Shown here: one piece after another, positions 27,602-36,161 of the stretch | Position numbering within the stretch: the first letter of the stretch is position 1 | Layout of the letters: every line of letters begins with the position of its first letter | Assembly (NCBI GenBank): GCA_013299105.1 | Contig: JAAFJY010000036.1 | Span: 23,276 to 87,275 of the forward strand | Reading direction: 5' to 3' | Length of the DNA: 64,000 nt | From: Chitinophagales bacterium | GTDB lineage: Bacteria > Bacteroidota > Bacteroidia > Chitinophagales > Saprospiraceae | Notes under the pieces: generated by a model | What the model was told of the DNA's origin: nothing | The model's database searches: none | Seen by the model: only the letters and a program-made list of their open reading frames with translations | Made by a program: the position numbers and the translations under genes

Positions 27602-27698
27602 TAGAATGAAATTATTTAAGTTTTAGAAATACTTTTACTAAGTTTATGAATAATTTTAGGATTCCAGCAGAAACAATGTCATCGGTAAAAACAAACGT

Positions 27699-29564
27699 AT
27701 GGGCCTCGCAGTGATCGACCTGATCATCATTTTTGCTTACATCTTGTTCAGCGTCTTCTTAGGCGTTTGGATTTCTCGAAAAGCTTCCCCTCATTTGCGC
27801 GATTATTTCTTGGGCAACAATAGTCTGAAATGGTACTGGTTGGGATTCAGCAACAGTTCAGGTATGTTCGACATCAACGGGGCGGCCTGGCGGGTAGCTA
27901 TGTTGATGGTCTATGGGATGCAAAGTGTATGGATTCCCTGGATCTGGCCAGTTTGGAACCAGGTATTCGTGATGGTTTTTTTAGCGGCCTGGATCCGGCG
28001 CAGTGGTGCCATGACGGGGGCGGAATGGATCGGTTTTCGTTTCGGACAAGGTTTGGGTGCGCAATTGAGCCACATCATCGTGGTCCTGTTTGCGGTGTTG
28101 GCGGTAATTTCCAACATCGCTTATTTTTTCAAGGGCATTGGACCGTTTGCGGCCCAGCTTTTACCCTGGGATTTGAGCTTTTCCCTGGTGGGTTTTTCTT
28201 TCAGTTCGGCACAAGCTTATGCCATTGTGATTTGCTTTTTGACCACGCTTTACACCATCAAAGGCGGTTTGTACAGCGTGGTTGCCACCGAGGTCATGCA
28301 GTATTTCCTCATGTTACTCAGCTGTATTTTGATCGTCTTTTTTTGTGTAAAAACCGTTGATTTTGCTGAAATAACGGCCCTTTTACCCAAAGGTTGGTTT
28401 CGTTTCTGGCCGGAAAAACAAATCAGCATCGACTGGCAAAACAGCCTGCCTTATGCCAATACCCAAATGCTCAAAGACGGGTTCAAAGCCTTCAATGCCC
28501 TGGTAATGATGATGATTGCCAAAGGCGTGCTGGCGAGCCTCGCAGGCCCGCTGCCGGGTTTCGATATGCAGCGCGTGTTGAGCGCCCAAAGCCCCAAAGA
28601 CGCATCCAAAATGGCCGCATTCACCATCCTGGTTTTGTTCATTCCGCTGTATTTGATGGTGGGTGGGCTGACCATCCTGGCCTTCAAATTTGTGATGCCG
28701 ATGCTGCAAAGCCAAGCTGAACCCAATTTTGAAGAAGTGCTCAGTATCGTCATCAGCCAATACCTGCCGCTGGGGCTCAAGGGATTGATGATTGCGGGCT
28801 TGTTGGCGGCTTTCATGAGTACGTTCAGCGCTTTTGTCAACGTGGCTCCGGCCTACTTGATCAACGATTTTTACAAAAAATACTTCCACCGGGGCCAATC
28901 CGAAAAGCATTACGTCAACTGGAGTTACATCAGCTCAATCATCATTGTTATTGTAGGCATGATTGCAGGTTTGTTCGTAGAATCGCTCAACAGCATCACC
29001 GTTTGGATCACCTCGGCTCTGGCTGGGGGTTACGCTGCTGCCAATGTACTCAAGTGGATTTGGTGGCGCTTCAATGGTTGGGGCTATTTCTGCGGTATGG
29101 TGAGTGGCATGGCGGCTGCTGTATTTGCACCTGACATGTTGGTTTGGCTGGTCAACACCTTTTTTCCAGCTCATGCTGACATCGTAAAATCCGCCGCATC
29201 TCCACTTTATGGATTCTTCATCATTTTGCTGGTTTCTACAATTGGCTGTATCATTGGCTGCTTGTTGAGCTCGGTAGACTGGCAAACCACCAAGGATTTT
29301 TACCAAAAAACCAAACCTTGGGGCTTTTGGGGGCCAATCAAGGCAGCGGTGATGAAGGAACAAGCCGATTTTGAACCCAATAAGAATTTTTGGGCCGATT
29401 TTGTCAACGTTTTGGCAGGCATTTCCTGGCAAATGAGCATGGTCGCATTGCCCTTGTTCTTGGTGTTCCACCGCTGGCAGGATACTTTTTGGGCCTTGTT
29501 GGTTTTGGTGCTTACTACAATTTGGCTAAAATTGCGCTGGTACGATCGCTTGGCAGAAAGCTAA
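27699..29564 (+). CDS. Sodium:solute symporter (SSS family)
   Basis: A 621-residue inner-membrane transporter with about 13-14 hydrophobic segments, starting MGLAVIDLIIIFAYILFSVF. Family marks include VWISRKASPHLRDYFLGNNS, the GFSNSSGMFDINGAAW region, GLYSVVATEVMQYFLML and GLMIAGLLAAFMSTFSAFVN, where the sodium-site residues of this family normally lie. SSS proteins move sugars, sialic acid, myo-inositol, amino acids and other solutes with sodium. The neighbours (ROK regulator, DUF4434, epimerase) point to a sugar or amino sugar. The ATG at 27699 is chosen; the next gene begins 65 bases after its stop, behind a TTCAAC array. Confidence 0.92.
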   Translation: MGLAVIDLIIIFAYILFSVFLGVWISRKASPHLRDYFLGNNSLKWYWLGFSNSSGMFDINGAAWRVAMLMVYGMQSVWIPWIWPVWNQVFVMVFLAAWIRRSGAMTGAEWIGFRFGQGLGAQLSHIIVVLFAVLAVISNIAYFFKGIGPFAAQLLPWDLSFSLVGFSFSSAQAYAIVICFLTTLYTIKGGLYSVVATEVMQYFLMLLSCILIVFFCVKTVDFAEITALLPKGWFRFWPEKQISIDWQNSLPYANTQMLKDGFKAFNALVMMMIAKGVLASLAGPLPGFDMQRVLSAQSPKDASKMAAFTILVLFIPLYLMVGGLTILAFKFVMPMLQSQAEPNFEEVLSIVISQYLPLGLKGLMIAGLLAAFMSTFSAFVNVAPAYLINDFYKKYFHRGQSEKHYVNWSYISSIIIVIVGMIAGLFVESLNSITVWITSALAGGYAAANVLKWIWWRFNGWGYFCGMVSGMAAAVFAPDMLVWLVNTFFPAHADIVKSAASPLYGFFIILLVSTIGCIIGCLLSSVDWQTTKDFYQKTKPWGFWGPIKAAVMKEQADFEPNKNFWADFVNVLAGISWQMSMVALPLFLVFHRWQDTFWALLVLVLTTIWLKLRWYDRLAES

Positions 29565-29586
29565 GGGACAACGACGAGAACCCACA

Positions 29587-29620
29587 CTTTTCAACATTTC
29601 AACGCTTCAACATTTCAACG
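29587..29620 (+). repeat. TTCAAC-type short-period array, copy 3
   Basis: Four TTCAAC units at 8-9 base spacing (CTTTTCAACATTTCAACG and on), ending nine bases before the ATG of the DUF4434 gene. Confidence 0.8.
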
Positions 29621-29629
29621 AAAAACCAC

Positions 29630-30562
29630 ATGTTGCCCATCACAGGTACATTTTTGGATGAAATCTCACACGACATTCCGCACCAAAACTGGGGCAGGGT
29701 AGAGTGGGACCAGGATTTTGCCCACATGCGGGCCATTGGCATTGACACCGTGATCCTCATCCGCAGCGGGTATCGGCGTTTTTTGACCTATCCATCTGCT
29801 TATTTGCAAAGTCATTACGGCTGCTATCAGCCGCCTGTGGATTTGGTGCAGATGTTCCTGGAGTTGGCCGAAAAATACAGCATGAGCTTTTACTTTGGCT
29901 TGTACGACAGCGGGAAATACTGGGATACGGGTGATTTGCGCCACGAAATCGAGAGCAATCGCTTTGTGATTGACGAGGTTTGGAAAAACTACGGTCATTT
30001 TAGCAGTTTCAAAGGCTGGTACCTGAGCATGGAGATCAGCCGCCGCACCATTGGCGCAGTCGAGGCTTTTCGGACCCTGGGCCTACAATGCAAAGAGCTG
30101 AGTGGAGGCTTGCCAACCTTCATTTCTCCTTGGATCGACGGTAAAAAGGCCGTAATGGCGGTCTCAGATCAATTGACAAAAGAAGATGCTGTTTCGTTGG
30201 AGGTCCACGAGCGGGAATGGAGCGAGATTTTTTCCGGAGTGCAAGGCGCGGTTGATGCGGTGGCATTCCAGGATGGCCACATCGACTACTATGAACTCGA
30301 TGATTTCTTTCGGGTAAACAAAATAATGGCCGACCGTTACGGCTTAAAATGCTGGACCAACGCCGAGACTTTTGACCGCGACATGCCGATCAAGTTTTTG
30401 CCGATCAAATTTGAGAAACTGAAACTAAAACTTGATGCTGCGGCCCGTGCTGGCTACGAAAAAGCCATCACCTTTGAATTCTCCCATTTTATGAGTCCCC
30501 AAAGTGCTTATTTGCAGGCGGGACACTTGTACAATCGCTACCGCGAAAACCCGTCCCTTTAG
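29630..30562 (+). CDS. DUF4434 domain protein
   Basis: A 310-residue protein. The frame is open from 29390, but that part overlaps the symporter gene and is out of character; ATG 29630 (MLPITGTFLDEISHDIPHQN) is the family-like start. The first 250 residues match DUF4434, a TIM-barrel-like domain related in shape to glycoside hydrolases: GRVEWDQDFAHMRAIGID, FYFGLYDSGKYW, FKGWYLSMEISRR, FISPWIDGKK, AFQDGHIDYYELDDFF and CWTNAETFD. Acidic residues at strand ends (for example YLSMEIS and NAETFD) would be candidate catalytic residues. No signal peptide, so probably cytoplasmic. Reaction unknown; context suggests carbohydrate processing. Confidence 0.82.
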   Translation: MLPITGTFLDEISHDIPHQNWGRVEWDQDFAHMRAIGIDTVILIRSGYRRFLTYPSAYLQSHYGCYQPPVDLVQMFLELAEKYSMSFYFGLYDSGKYWDTGDLRHEIESNRFVIDEVWKNYGHFSSFKGWYLSMEISRRTIGAVEAFRTLGLQCKELSGGLPTFISPWIDGKKAVMAVSDQLTKEDAVSLEVHEREWSEIFSGVQGAVDAVAFQDGHIDYYELDDFFRVNKIMADRYGLKCWTNAETFDRDMPIKFLPIKFEKLKLKLDAAARAGYEKAITFEFSHFMSPQSAYLQAGHLYNRYRENPSL

Positions 30563-30592
30563 TCTTTTTCCCGAAACTATAAACAAACGATC

Positions 30593-31747
30593 ATGAAACA
30601 GTATGCAGAACTCTACCGAAACGAACTGCTCGAAAATGTCATCCCTTTTTGGCTAAAACACAGCCGAGATGAGGAAAATGGGGGCTATTTCACCTGCTTG
30701 GACCGCTATGGCAAGGTTTTCGACCATGACAAGTTCATGTGGCTGCAAGGGCGGGAAGTTTGGTGTTTCAGCATGTTGTACGACAAGGTCGAAAAGCGAC
30801 CAGAATGGCTGGATATGGCCACCCACGGGGCAAAATTCATGGAAAAATACGGCCGTGATGCCGAAGGCAACTGGTATTTCAGCACCACCGCCGAGGGACG
30901 CCCCTTGGTCCAACCTTACAATATTTTCAGCGATTGTTTTGCGGTGATGGCTTTCGCTGCTTTGGATAAGGTAAGCCCTAACGATGTTTATCGCAAGATC
31001 GCCGCCGATACTTTTGCTAACATCCTGCGCAGGCAAAACGACTGGAAAGGCACCTACAGCAAGGCTTACCCTAGCACCCGCCCCTTGAAGAACTTTTCCC
31101 TGCCGATGATCCTTTGCAACCTCAGCCTGGAGGCCGAGCACATTCTGGGTAGCCACAAAGTCGATGAATTCATCCCCACGGTGATTCACGAGGTAATGGA
31201 AGTGTTTTATCAGTCGGATACAGGCTTGATTTTGGAAAATGTACAACCCGACGGCAGCTTTTCCGATTCTTTTGAAGGCCGTTTGCTCAATCCGGGTCAC
31301 ACCATCGAGGCCATGTGGTTTGTGATGGACCTGGGCCGTCGCATCGGCGATGAAGCTTTGGTCAAACGCGCCGTGGACATCATGCTGCGCACCCTAGAGC
31401 ACGGCTGGGACAAACAATACGGCGGTATTTTCTACTTCTTGGACTACCACGGCCACCCGCCCCAACAACTGGAATGGGACCAAAAACTGTGGTGGGTACA
31501 CGTTGAATCCCTGGTAGCCCTGGCGCGGGGCTACGTCTATACGGGCGACGAACGCTGCAAAACTTGGTTTGAAACCCTGCACGAATACACTTGGCAGCAT
31601 TTCAAAGACCCCGAATACAACGAATGGTTTGGTTACCTCAATCGCCGGGGAGAAGTGCTTTTACCCCTGAAAGGAGGGAAGTGGAAGGGCTGTTTTCATG
31701 TGCCGAGGGCTTTGTACCAGGTTTGGAAGAGTTTGGAGGGAGTTTAG
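30593..31747 (+). CDS. N-acylglucosamine 2-epimerase family protein
   Basis: A 384-residue (alpha/alpha)6-barrel sugar epimerase/isomerase. It starts MKQYAELYRNELLENVIPFW and shows the family marks NGGYFTCLDRYGKVFDHDKF, KFMWLQGREVWCFSMLYD, LNPGHTIEAMWFVMDL with the conserved catalytic-type histidine, and WWVHVESLVALARGY with a second one near the C-terminus. The reaction is C2 epimerisation of an N-acylglucosamine or a free sugar (GlcNAc/ManNAc, or glucose/mannose in relatives, or cellobiose at the reducing end). It starts 30 bases after the DUF4434 gene and closes the cluster. With ROK and SSS neighbours, an amino-sugar or mannose route is likely, but no lyase or kinase is present to decide. 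Confidence 0.9.
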   Translation: MKQYAELYRNELLENVIPFWLKHSRDEENGGYFTCLDRYGKVFDHDKFMWLQGREVWCFSMLYDKVEKRPEWLDMATHGAKFMEKYGRDAEGNWYFSTTAEGRPLVQPYNIFSDCFAVMAFAALDKVSPNDVYRKIAADTFANILRRQNDWKGTYSKAYPSTRPLKNFSLPMILCNLSLEAEHILGSHKVDEFIPTVIHEVMEVFYQSDTGLILENVQPDGSFSDSFEGRLLNPGHTIEAMWFVMDLGRRIGDEALVKRAVDIMLRTLEHGWDKQYGGIFYFLDYHGHPPQQLEWDQKLWWVHVESLVALARGYVYTGDERCKTWFETLHEYTWQHFKDPEYNEWFGYLNRRGEVLLPLKGGKWKGCFHVPRALYQVWKSLEGV

Positions 31748-31756
31748 TGTTTAGTA

Positions 31757-31849
31757 AACATACGATAGACGACATACAATAGACGATATATGATTTATTG
31801 GGCTCGCTAGGGAGATTTGTCGGGGTGGGAGGGGGAATACGGTTTTCCG
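31757..31849 (+). repeat. GGGCTCGCT/TATCGTC composite repeat, copy 2
   Basis: CATACGATAGACGACATACA-type units, then GATTTATTGGGCTCGCTAGG, a G-rich stretch, and GGTTTTCCG at the end. Copy 3 at 32969-33056 is its inverted counterpart with the same order of parts. Together they flank the lipoprotein gene at 32001. Confidence 0.8.
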
Positions 31850-32000
31850 TTTTGGGTTTGTTAAAATGCCGACTTGGCAACGAAAACGGATACTACGTCT
31901 ATTCTTTGAGTTCATAGTTGATTGAGTGAAACAAGTGTTTTGCAAAACTAGCATTGATCAAATTACTTGGTCAGCTGTTTTGTCAAAGAACCACCATTTC

Positions 32001-32711
32001 TTACTGTTTGATCACATTGATCTCATAAAGATTGCTGTCAACCCGCGTAACAACTTCTTTAAAGATACCATTTTTCAGGATGCTGAAATAGCCTTCTTTG
32101 ATGTTGTATTGAGTGGTGTCGTGCGTTCCATTGCTGAGAAAGCTTTCGCCCCAAATGTGCGAAGATAGATACCGATACTGGTCTACTTTTTTTACAAAAG
32201 GATCAACAAAATCACCAGCGTCGCCACATGAACTAAAGGCATTGTGGAATGCAATAGCTTTTTTATCTCCCCCAATAGAAGCCAATAGAACACTTTGACA
32301 CCAAGATTCCTGATAGTTCAAGAAAATCAGCACCTTGGGCATGTCTGTTGAGGTTTTGAGACTGCCAAGCAGAAAGACTTCATCAAAAAGAATGGCACTT
32401 TCGGCCATATTGGGCGTTTGAATTTTGTCTTTTCCCAAATCAACCTTTAATAGGTGCTCTTTATATAGGTAGGCTGAATCTAAACGAGAAAGAATGAACT
32501 CCAGGTCTTCAACATCCCGATACCTAAAATAAGGCGCAAGCACCTCAAAATCTATCTTATCAACGCTCAGTGGAAGCACATACTCTTTTTGGCTTGAATC
32601 GACCACTTCAGCTTGGGTTTCTTCTGCCAGCGCAGCCCAATCGGTTCTTTTGTTGGAATTGCAAGCCCAAAGCACGGCTAGAAAGCCAAGAATTAAGTAA
32701 TTTTTCATCAT
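32001..32711 (-). CDS. Lipoprotein of unknown function
   Basis: A 236-residue lipoprotein. The frame is open to 32777, but the ATGATG at 32711 gives a signal peptide MMKNYLILGFLAVLWAC with the lipobox cysteine just before NSNKRTDWAALAEE. The mature part has no recognised domain; it contains YVLPLSVDKIDFEVLAPYF, FLNYQESWCQSVLLASIGGD and SYLSSHIWGESFLSNGTHD-like segments, and a pattern of beta strands at the end (YFSILKNGIFKEVVTRV). It is AT-richer than the genes around it and sits alone between two inverted copies of a dispersed repeat, which suggests it may have arrived with them. No function is proposed. Confidence 0.75.
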   Translation of the reverse strand: MMKNYLILGFLAVLWACNSNKRTDWAALAEETQAEVVDSSQKEYVLPLSVDKIDFEVLAPYFRYRDVEDLEFILSRLDSAYLYKEHLLKVDLGKDKIQTPNMAESAILFDEVFLLGSLKTSTDMPKVLIFLNYQESWCQSVLLASIGGDKKAIAFHNAFSSCGDAGDFVDPFVKKVDQYRYLSSHIWGESFLSNGTHDTTQYNIKEGYFSILKNGIFKEVVTRVDSNLYEINVIKQ

Positions 32712-32778
32712 TGAGGTCAGGTTTTGCCAACAAAGATAAGCCCGCTTGGAATGTCGCGCTTTACAAGTTTTGGCCAAT

Positions 32779-32818
32779 AAAAAACCTCTTTGAACGGATC
32801 AGTCCAAAGAGGTTTTTT
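32779..32818 (-). terminator. Strong intrinsic terminator
   Basis: A perfect 14-bp stem AAAAAACCTCTTTG/CAAAGAGGTTTTTT with a 12-base loop. Both strands have a T run. It is about 275 bases past the stop of the leftward M20 gene at 33095 and directly upstream of the lipoprotein gene, so it separates these two units. Confidence 0.85.
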
Positions 32819-32968
32819 CAACACTAAAGCTAAGATGCAGCTGATGGATAGATGCAAGATGTGAATGTGTGGGCTTCGGTTGTCCCCGGACTGAAGTCCA
32901 GGGTTACACGATGCAGAATGTGTTTACGGTTTTAGATTTGGCTCCCAAATACGCATCCAAATCCAAAT

Positions 32969-33056
32969 CGGAAAACCGAATTCCTCCTCAAACACAGGAC
33001 TTTCCAGCGAGCCCCCAAATCATATATCGTATATCATCTATCGTCTATTGTATGTT
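32969..33056 (-). repeat. GGGCTCGCT/TATCGTC composite repeat, copy 3
   Basis: Reverse complement matches 31757-31849 in order: CATACAATAGACGATAGATG-type units, ATATGATTTGGGGGCTCGCT, then GGAATTCGGTTTTCCG. Just upstream (32880-32905) there is also a small palindrome CCCCGGACTGAAGTCCAGGG. Confidence 0.8.
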
Positions 33057-33094
33057 AAAAAGTCCAACATACCCAGAACGCGGATAAATTCCAC

Positions 33095-34396
33095 TTACTT
33101 CAGCGCTCCCTCCCGCAAGTAATCCAGCGCCATGTTGCAATGCAGCCGCACGCCTAGTTTCAAGCCGCTTTCGTCGATGTAAAAGTCAGGTGTGTGGTGC
33201 GGCGGCGCGGTTTTGGGGTCCTGGCCTTTTTTCATGCCGCCCAGGAACATGAACACGCCGGGCACTTCATTGGCGAAGAAAGAAAAGTCTTCTGCGCCCA
33301 TGATGGGTTTGGTCACGATCACGTTGTCTTCGCCTGCTACCCGCTTGAGGGTGGGCCCCATGCGCTGGGTAAGGGCTGGGTTGTTGGCGGTGATGGGTAC
33401 GTGTTTTACTACTTCTACTTCGGCAGTAGCGCCAGCCGATTCGGCGATGTTTACGGCGGTGGTTTTCATGCGGGCGTGTACTTCGTCCTGCATTTTGGGG
33501 TCGAGGCAGCGGATGGTCCCTTCGAGTTCCACTTCTTCAGGGATGATGTTGTTGCGCACCCCGCCGCTGATTTTACCCACACTGATCACCACTGGAGCCT
33601 CGCTGATATCCACCTGACGGCTCACGATGTTTTGCAAGCCCAAGATGATCTGAGCCGAAACCGTTACCGGGTCAATGCCGCCCCAAGGCATCGAGCCGTG
33701 GGTTTGTTTGCCTTTTACCTTGATCACAAAACGGTCGGCAGAGGCCTGCAAGCTGCCCGCTTTGAGGCGCACCGTGCCTACTTCGTTGGCCGAGCCAATG
33801 TGGATGCCAAATACGGCAGATACCCCGTGTCTTTTCAAAACGCCTTCTTCTACCATCAGTTTGGCACCGCCTTTTTCTCCTGGAGGAGCGCCCTCTTCAG
33901 CGGGTTGGAAGAGGAAAATTACGGTCCCAGGCAGGTCCTTTTTCATACCCGCCAATACGCTGGCTGCACCCATCAGCATAGCCACATGGGTGTCGTGTCC
34001 ACAAGCGTGCATCACGCCTACTTGCTCGCCGCGGTAGTCACTTTTTACCTTTGAAGCAAAAGGCAGGTTTACCCGTTCTACCACGGGCAGGGCGTCCATG
34101 TCGGCGCGCAATGCCACCACTGGGCCTGGCTTGTCGCCTTTCAAAATACCCACAACCCCGGTGAGGGCCACTTTGGTTTCCACAGCAATACCCAGGCTTT
34201 TCAAGTGGGCGGCCACTTTTTCAGCGGTTTTGAACTCGCGGTTGCTCAACTCAGGATTTTGGTGGATGTCCCTGCGCCAAGTAATCACTTGTTGTTCGAT
34301 GGCATCGGCTTGCTTGTCGATGAGCGCATACAGGTTGGTTTGGGCCAAAAGTGCGAATGGACTGCCCAAAGCAAGTGTTAACAATAGTTTTTTCAT
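33095..34396 (-). CDS. Secreted M20D amidohydrolase (N-acyl amino acid / peptide amidohydrolase)
   Basis: A 433-residue metallo-amidohydrolase of the M20D group (IAA-amino acid hydrolase, hippurate hydrolase, N-acetyl-diaminopimelate-type enzymes). A signal peptide MKKLLLTLALGSPFALLAQ leads to WRRDIHQNPELSNREFKTAE, VALRADMDALPV, the metal motif HACGHDTHVAMLMGAA, the acidic FLFQPAEEGAPPGEKGGAK and the later GAEDFSFFANEVPG. All metal and catalytic residues expected for the family are visible. It removes acyl groups from amino acids or cleaves small peptides in the periplasm or outside. It follows the M20 dipeptidase-like gene on the same strand after 147 bases. Confidence 0.92.
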   Translation of the reverse strand: MKKLLLTLALGSPFALLAQTNLYALIDKQADAIEQQVITWRRDIHQNPELSNREFKTAEKVAAHLKSLGIAVETKVALTGVVGILKGDKPGPVVALRADMDALPVVERVNLPFASKVKSDYRGEQVGVMHACGHDTHVAMLMGAASVLAGMKKDLPGTVIFLFQPAEEGAPPGEKGGAKLMVEEGVLKRHGVSAVFGIHIGSANEVGTVRLKAGSLQASADRFVIKVKGKQTHGSMPWGGIDPVTVSAQIILGLQNIVSRQVDISEAPVVISVGKISGGVRNNIIPEEVELEGTIRCLDPKMQDEVHARMKTTAVNIAESAGATAEVEVVKHVPITANNPALTQRMGPTLKRVAGEDNVIVTKPIMGAEDFSFFANEVPGVFMFLGGMKKGQDPKTAPPHHTPDFYIDESGLKLGVRLHCNMALDYLREGALK

Positions 34397-34505
34397 GTCC
34401 AGATCCGATAAGTTTAGGAAAAAATGTCTTGAACCGGGTTTGAAATGGCCAAATTAGAAAAGCTTGATTACTGATGAAAGCCCTGGAATACCCAAAGCGT
34501 CCCAT

Positions 34506-34539
34506 CTTTTCAACCCTTCAACATTTCAACATTTCAACC
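34506..34539 (+). repeat. TTCAAC-type short-period array, copy 4
   Basis: CTTTTCAACCCTTCAACATT and further TTCAAC units, just past the stop of the M20 dipeptidase-like gene. The reverse complement closely follows copies 1 and 5. Confidence 0.8.
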
Positions 34540-34543
34540 AACC

Positions 34544-35929
34544 CTACTTCAACTTCGTGTAGTTTTGGAAAAAATAAGGAATGGTTTCGATGCCTTTGTA
34601 GTAGTTGAACAGGCCATAATGCTCATTTGGCGAGTGGATGCTGTCGCTGTCGAGTCCAAAGCCCATCAGCACAGTTTTTACCCCTAACACCTGCTCGAAC
34701 AAAGCCACGATCGGGATGCTGCCCCCGCCGCGTTGGGGAATGGGGTCTTTGCCAAAAGTAGTTTTCATGGCTTCGGCGGCTGCTTGGTATTCTGGTGTGT
34801 CGGTGGGGGTCACTACGGGGAGCCCACCATGGTGCGCGTGTACTTCCACCTGAACCGAAGGCGGCGCAATGGCTTTGAAATGACGGGCAAAAAGCTCGGT
34901 GATTTTATCGGGGTCTTGGTTGGGCACCAGGCGCATGCTGATTTTGGCAAAAGCCTTGGAAGGCAAAACTGTTTTGGCCCCTTCGCCAGTATAGCCGCCC
35001 CAAATGCCGTTCACGTCCAGGGTTGGGCGAATGGAGGTGCGTTCCAAGGTGGTAAAACCCGCTTCGCCGTGGATGGAGGCGATCCCTAAGTCGTTCAAAT
35101 AGGCTTTTTCGCTGAAGGGTGCCTCGTTCATCGCGCTGCGTTCCTGGGTGTCCACTTCCAGCACATCGGCATAAAAGCCTGGGATGGTGATGTGGTTGTT
35201 TTCGTCCTGCATTGAGGCGATCATCTTGCTCAAGATGTTGATCGGGTTGGCTACCGCCCCTCCATACACGCCGGAATGCAAGTCGCGGTTGGGTCCAGTG
35301 ACGGCCACTTCCACGTAGCTCAAGCCACGCAAGCCTATGGTAATTGAGGGCGTATCGTTGGCAATGATGCCCGTATCGGATACCAGGATCACGTCACAAC
35401 CCAATCTTTCTTTATTGGCCTTGAGGAAAGTGCCGAGATTCACAGAGCCTACTTCTTCTTCGCCTTCGATCATGAATTTGACGTTGCAAGGCAGTTCTCC
35501 GCTGGCCAACATCGCCTCAAATGCCTTGAGGTGCATGTAAAATTGCCCCTTGTCGTCGGCTGAACCGCGGGCGAAAATCGCACCATCGGGGTGCAAGTCA
35601 GTGGTTTTGATCACGGGATCAAATGGCCCAGAGGTCCACAAGTCCAGCGGGTCAGCAGGCTGCACGTCGTAGTGACCGTAAACCAAAACGGTGGGCTTGG
35701 TCGGGTCGATGAGTTTTTCGCCATAAACAATCGGATGGCCAGCCGTTGGCACCACTTCTACCTTGTCGGCACCTGCCTGGCGCAGTTTTTCGGCCACAAA
35801 ATCGGCATTGCGGCTCACTTCTTCTTTGTACTTCGGATCTGCGCTGATCGATGCAATGCGCAGCATATCAAGCAGTTCATCCAAAAATCGCTGCTTGTTG
35901 GCTTGAATATAAGCTTGGGTCTTTTGCAT
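34544..35929 (-). CDS. M20-family dipeptidase/peptidase
   Basis: A 461-residue cytoplasmic metallopeptidase of the M20 dipeptidase type (carnosinase/CNDP-like). The first metal motif is VLVYGHYDVQPADPLDLW, the second RGSADDKGQFYMHLKAFEAM, the catalytic glutamates are in MIEGEEEVGSVNL, then VSDTGIIANDTPS, the lid domain with HSGVYGGAVANP, and the late histidine region GFGLDSDSIHSPNEHYGL. No signal peptide is present. It is probably a broad dipeptidase that finishes peptide breakdown. The next gene on the strand is the secreted M20D enzyme, so the pair looks like a small peptide-use unit, although the 147-base gap with a repeat could hold a separate promoter. Confidence 0.93.
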   Translation of the reverse strand: MQKTQAYIQANKQRFLDELLDMLRIASISADPKYKEEVSRNADFVAEKLRQAGADKVEVVPTAGHPIVYGEKLIDPTKPTVLVYGHYDVQPADPLDLWTSGPFDPVIKTTDLHPDGAIFARGSADDKGQFYMHLKAFEAMLASGELPCNVKFMIEGEEEVGSVNLGTFLKANKERLGCDVILVSDTGIIANDTPSITIGLRGLSYVEVAVTGPNRDLHSGVYGGAVANPINILSKMIASMQDENNHITIPGFYADVLEVDTQERSAMNEAPFSEKAYLNDLGIASIHGEAGFTTLERTSIRPTLDVNGIWGGYTGEGAKTVLPSKAFAKISMRLVPNQDPDKITELFARHFKAIAPPSVQVEVHAHHGGLPVVTPTDTPEYQAAAEAMKTTFGKDPIPQRGGGSIPIVALFEQVLGVKTVLMGFGLDSDSIHSPNEHYGLFNYYKGIETIPYFFQNYTKLK

Positions 35930-36105
35930 ATCATTCAGTTAGGGAGCGTAAAAAATAAAGTAAACGGATTTGGGTTTAGTGAAAAAAGATAAACAACTGA
36001 CTGAAAGGAAGTTGTGTTCTTTTTTTGCTAAACCTCAAAAGCAAATTTGTTTACTTTATTTTAGCTCAAATACTTAGGAGCCCGGAAGATAGGCAAAAGA
36101 TCATT

Positions 36106-36157
36106 GTAGTTGAAAAGTTGAAGGGTTGAAATGTTGAAAAGTTGAGGAATTGAGAAG
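36106..36157. repeat. TTCAAC-type short-period array, copy 5
   Basis: The first 36 bases (36106-36141) are identical to 7775-7810, about 28 kb away; two further variant units follow (GTTGAGGAATTGAGAAG). It ends just before the stop of the VOC gene. Confidence 0.85.
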
Positions 36158-36161
36158 GTGC

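Noticed and set aside
26311..31747. Naming the cluster a sialic acid operon
   Set aside because: No N-acetylneuraminate lyase, sialidase or ManNAc kinase is present; ROK, SSS and epimerase genes also occur with other sugars.
33194..34054. 286-codon open frame on the plus strand
   Set aside because: It lies entirely opposite the secure M20D gene, is rich in histidine and phenylalanine as antisense frames of such genes are, and has no recognisable domain.
36106..36157. TTCAAC arrays as possible CRISPR remnants
   Set aside because: Units are 6-9 bases with no unique spacers and no cas genes are nearby.
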